From: Lachnoclostridium sp. UBA7122
Lineage (GTDB): Bacteria > Bacillota > Clostridia > Lachnospirales > Lachnospiraceae
Length of the DNA stretch: 7,126 bases
Reading direction: 5' to 3'
Assembly (NCBI GenBank): GCA_002493085.1
Contig: DKXQ01000227.1
Location: forward strand, 1 to 7,126
The notes under the pieces were generated by a model. It had not been told where the DNA came from, made no database searches, and saw nothing but the letters and a program-made list of their open reading frames with translations. Every line of letters begins with the position of its first letter. The first letter of the stretch is position 1. Made by a program: the position numbers and the translations under genes. Positions 6,524 through 7,126 of this stretch are shown piece by piece.

Positions 6524-7054
6524 TTAATTATAACTGAACGAACAAATATCTGTGAATGGAAATATAATAAACTTTGCCTTCGCCTGAATGTCATCAATTG
6601 GAACATATGGGGTATCCCAAAATCTGCTGTCCCTTGAATTGTTTCGATTATCTCCCATAAAAAAGTAAGAATTTTCTGGGACCCTGTATACACCATCCCC
6701 CATTTGGTTCTGTGGCTCCTTTATAAATGAATCATCCAGTTCCATACCATTGGTATACACCTTACCATCCTTTACTTCAATTGTCTCCCCTGGAAGACCG
6801 ACAACTCTTTTGATATAAGTAATATCAGGATCATCTGGTGGTATAAACACCAAAATATCAAATCTTTCAATATCCTCTTCTTCAACATCATACCTTGTAG
6901 AGAAAACAATATTATTTTTCTCTATTGTATGCTCCATGCTACTAGAAGGTATCAGACTGAGCATAAAAGTCGTATGAAACAAAATTAAAATTATAACTGC
7001 AAAGGATGCATATATACCAAGTGCTATCAAAATTTTCTTTGTAAACGAATCCAT
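6524..7054 (-). CDS. lepB: Type I signal peptidase
   Basis: A 176-aa Gram-positive type I signal peptidase (S26A), which removes signal peptides from exported proteins at the outer face of the membrane. One N-terminal membrane helix spans about residues 8-31 after a KK-containing cytoplasmic tip. The catalytic Ser is in PSSSM (Ser39) and the general base Lys in YIKRVVGLPGE (Lys82). Box E, GDNRNNSRDSR, is at 134-144. The ATG at 7054 follows AGGAGGAG with suitable spacing. The length is normal for compact Firmicutes SipS/SipT-like enzymes. Slight departures are Ser in place of Gly in the PSGSM-type motif and QAKA in place of GKA near the end (157-160). The gene ends at its own terminator, so it is not co-transcribed with the conflict-type gene downstream. 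Confidence 0.95.
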   Translation of the reverse strand: MDSFTKKILIALGIYASFAVIILILFHTTFMLSLIPSSSMEHTIEKNNIVFSTRYDVEEEDIERFDILVFIPPDDPDITYIKRVVGLPGETIEVKDGKVYTNGMELDDSFIKEPQNQMGDGVYRVPENSYFFMGDNRNNSRDSRFWDTPYVPIDDIQAKAKFIIFPFTDICSFSYN

Positions 7055-7098
7055 TAACCATCTCCTCCTCTCTCTTCTTCTGTTTTTGTTTCTTCTAT

Positions 7099-7126
7099 AT
7101 TATCTGGACAGATAAAAATTTGCTCA
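7099..7126 (-). promoter_or_regulatory. Possible lepB promoter cut by the window edge
   Basis: On the minus strand GATAAT (7104-7099) could be a -10. At 17 bp spacing the -35 would begin one base beyond the window and reads ?TGAGC. A two-armed palindrome ATCTG-GA-CAGAT (7102-7113) overlaps the -10 and spacer and could be an operator. The missing base prevents a firm call, and lepB may also be read from an upstream gene. Confidence 0.3.

Noticed and set aside
6418..6696. 92-codon minus-strand frame overlapping the end of lepB
   Set aside because: It overlaps the well-supported lepB frame and runs through its terminator.
1..7126. CRISPR array, tRNA, rRNA or complete IS element
   Set aside because: No regularly spaced repeats, cloverleaf sequences, rRNA signatures or transposase motifs were seen.

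Overview
The window looks like chromosome of a low-GC Gram-positive gut anaerobe, most likely a Lachnospiraceae-type Clostridium relative. The evidence is the AT-rich composition, strong purine-rich ribosome binding sites, near-consensus sigma-A promoters, a Firmicutes-style type I signal peptidase, and an SGNH hydrolase and PBECR4-type protein of the kind I associate with that family. No rRNA, tRNA, CRISPR array or complete insertion sequence is visible.

Layout from left to right. Positions 1-660 (+) hold the 3' part of a GDSL/SGNH esterase-like gene, broken by a frameshift in a run of six G. All four catalytic blocks survive, split over two frames. Positions 661-1345 have no gene I can support but carry several inverted repeats. 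A strong hairpin at 1346-1376 can act as terminator in both directions. Positions 1489-2331 (-) form one compact unit: a consensus promoter, a ~155-nt leader able to form hairpins, a rho-independent-type terminator, then at once a strong ribosome binding site and a ~209-aa protein that I read as a PBECR4-type (phage-associated Barnase/EndoU/ColicinE5-D/RelE-like) predicted nuclease. A possible 42-aa ORF lies at 2433-2561 (-). Positions 2588-6169 (-) encode a single AT-rich ~1,193-aa protein: a helical N-terminal adaptor-like region, a coiled linker, a long TPR-like region, a GreA/GreB C-terminal-like domain and a degenerate-looking PIN-like domain. This matches the TPR-GreAB-C-PIN architecture predicted for bacterial conflict (immunity) proteins. 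Positions 6524-7054 (-) encode signal peptidase I (lepB), with its own terminator at 6462-6514.

Interpretation. Two predicted RNA-targeting or conflict proteins lie side by side on the minus strand, each with its own promoter, between a decayed esterase gene and housekeeping lepB. This looks like a small accessory or defence patch rather than an operon. The most novel signal is the promoter - structured RNA - terminator - nuclease order at 2331-1489. It resembles the layout of type III (RNA antitoxin) toxin-antitoxin loci, although no tandem repeats are visible and simple attenuation is an equally good reading. The second is the orphan TPR-GreAB-C-PIN protein, whose PIN-like domain appears to lack the usual first catalytic aspartate.
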